From NCBI GenBank assembly GCA_937900305.1, contig CALCCV010000603.1:1-6365 (forward strand): DNA of 6,365 nt. The letters are read 5' to 3'. Source of the stretch: an uncultured Pseudobdellovibrionaceae bacterium. Its GTDB lineage: Bacteria > Bdellovibrionota > Bdellovibrionia > Bdellovibrionales > Bdellovibrionaceae. The stretch's first letter is position 1. Each line of letters opens with the position of its first letter. The position numbers were made by a program, and so were the translations under genes. Positions 5,683 to 6,365 of the stretch are shown one piece after another. Under the pieces are notes generated by a model, which worked only from the letters and a program-made list of their open reading frames with translations, did no database searches and was not told where the DNA came from.

Positions 5683-6365
5683 GAAATCTAAAAATCACGT
5701 TCCTCCTGATTGCGGCACTCATCGGTGTGGATGCAGCTCAGGCAAAAGCAAAAAAAGCCTCTGACAGCATGAACAGTCTCGGCAGCAATGAAAGCATTCT
5801 GGACAAAGCGCAACCCACGATTCCAGCGAATACCTATCGTGTGGTTCAACGGCGGGTGATCGATCGCGATCTGCGATCTGAATTTTCGGTGTCCGGTGGC
5901 ATGATCAGCGGTGGCGACACTTACTACCAAACCAATAACGTCGGATTGCACTACGATTTGCACTTAACTCCTCGATGGTCTTTAGGTGCCCGATACATTT
6001 GGAACTACAATAAATTGACAACCGAAGGCCAGCGGATCTTCACCCGCTCAGAAGAAACTATCGCTGCCGGCAAAACAGATTTCCTAGCTCCCGACGTGGA
6101 TTATCCGATCAATACGGCTCTCGCTACGATCGCATTTTATCCCGTTTATGGCAAAGTCAGTTGGTTTGAATCCACAGTTTCCTATTTTGACTTTTATCTC
6201 TTAGCCGGTGGTGGCCAGATCAAACTTGAAAGTGGAACCACCGGGATCGGCACTGCTGGCGCCGGAATGGGTATGTGGTGGAATCAAACATGGACCAGCC
6301 GACTTGAAATTCGTTATCAGGCTTATAACGATGAAATTTACATTGGCCAGCGCAAAATCGAAAAT
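5679..6365 (+). CDS. Outer-membrane beta-barrel protein, 3' end cut by window (GltH/GltA/GltB-like position)
   Basis: The reading frame starts at ATG 5679, sharing ATGA with the lipoprotein stop, and stays open to the window end, giving 229 residues. Residues 1-22 are a signal peptide (LLIAALIGVDAAQA). A polar, Lys/Ser-rich segment follows (23-52). From about residue 53 alternating hydrophobic/aromatic strands typical of a small beta-barrel appear: YRVVQRRVIDRDLRSEFSVS, then GLHYDLHLTPRWSLGARY, then FYPVYGKVSWFE, then YFDFYLLAGGG and WWNQTWTSRLEIRY. The P-x-YGK plus FDxYxxxGGG pattern matches what I know of the 'outer membrane beta-barrel domain' family shared by myxobacteria and Bdellovibrio. 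Barrels of this family are short, so probably only a few dozen residues or fewer are missing. In Glt systems such barrels form the outer-membrane part of the machine. Barrel: fairly sure; which Glt barrel it matches: unknown. Confidence 0.82.
   Translation, partial: MRNLKITFLLIAALIGVDAAQAKAKKASDSMNSLGSNESILDKAQPTIPANTYRVVQRRVIDRDLRSEFSVSGGMISGGDTYYQTNNVGLHYDLHLTPRWSLGARYIWNYNKLTTEGQRIFTRSEETIAAGKTDFLAPDVDYPINTALATIAFYPVYGKVSWFESTVSYFDFYLLAGGGQIKLESGTTGIGTAGAGMGMWWNQTWTSRLEIRYQAYNDEIYIGQRKIEN

Noticed and set aside
5866..5879. Tandem direct repeat GCGATCT x2 in the barrel gene
   Set aside because: Only two 7-base units, inside a normal coding stretch (RDLRSE); likely chance.

Overview
The window looks like part of a Bdellovibrio-type (Bdellovibrionota) or myxobacterial-type chromosome. 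This placement rests on gene content, not on any search: an AgmX/PglI-type TonB-like protein followed by a lipoprotein and an outer-membrane beta-barrel protein of the myxobacterial/Bdellovibrio class, next to a large exported TPR-like protein. In Myxococcus such sets build the Glt envelope complex that carries gliding force from inner-membrane Agl (MotAB/TolQR-like) motors to the cell surface. Bdellovibrio carries related clusters.

All five genes are on the + strand with almost no space between them. (1) 88-3039 encodes a 983-residue exported helical-repeat protein. (2) 3039-3347 encodes a 102-residue exported small protein, with TGATG stop/start overlap to gene 1. (3) 3341-4603 encodes a 420-residue TonB-like inner-membrane protein, overlapping gene 2 by 7 bases. 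Its parts are a cytoplasmic N-domain, one membrane segment, a Pro-rich rod, a Gly-rich linker and an AgmX/PglI C-terminal domain. (4) 4606-5682 encodes a 358-residue lipoprotein with a Pro-rich tether and two probable Ig-like beta domains, 2 bases after gene 3. (5) 5679 to the window end encodes an outer-membrane beta-barrel protein cut by the window edge, with ATGA overlap to gene 4.

Together the products could span the envelope: TonB-like protein in the inner membrane, TPR-like and small proteins in the periplasm, lipoprotein probably on the inner leaflet of the outer membrane, and barrel in the outer membrane. The tight junctions suggest one transcript and equimolar, coupled synthesis. The motor genes (AglRQS/ExbBD-like) are not in the window and would be expected nearby. 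Bases 1-87 hold only a short leader and possibly the last codons of an upstream gene. No RNA genes, mobile elements, CRISPR arrays or convincing terminators are visible, and there is no gene-free stretch longer than 300 bases.
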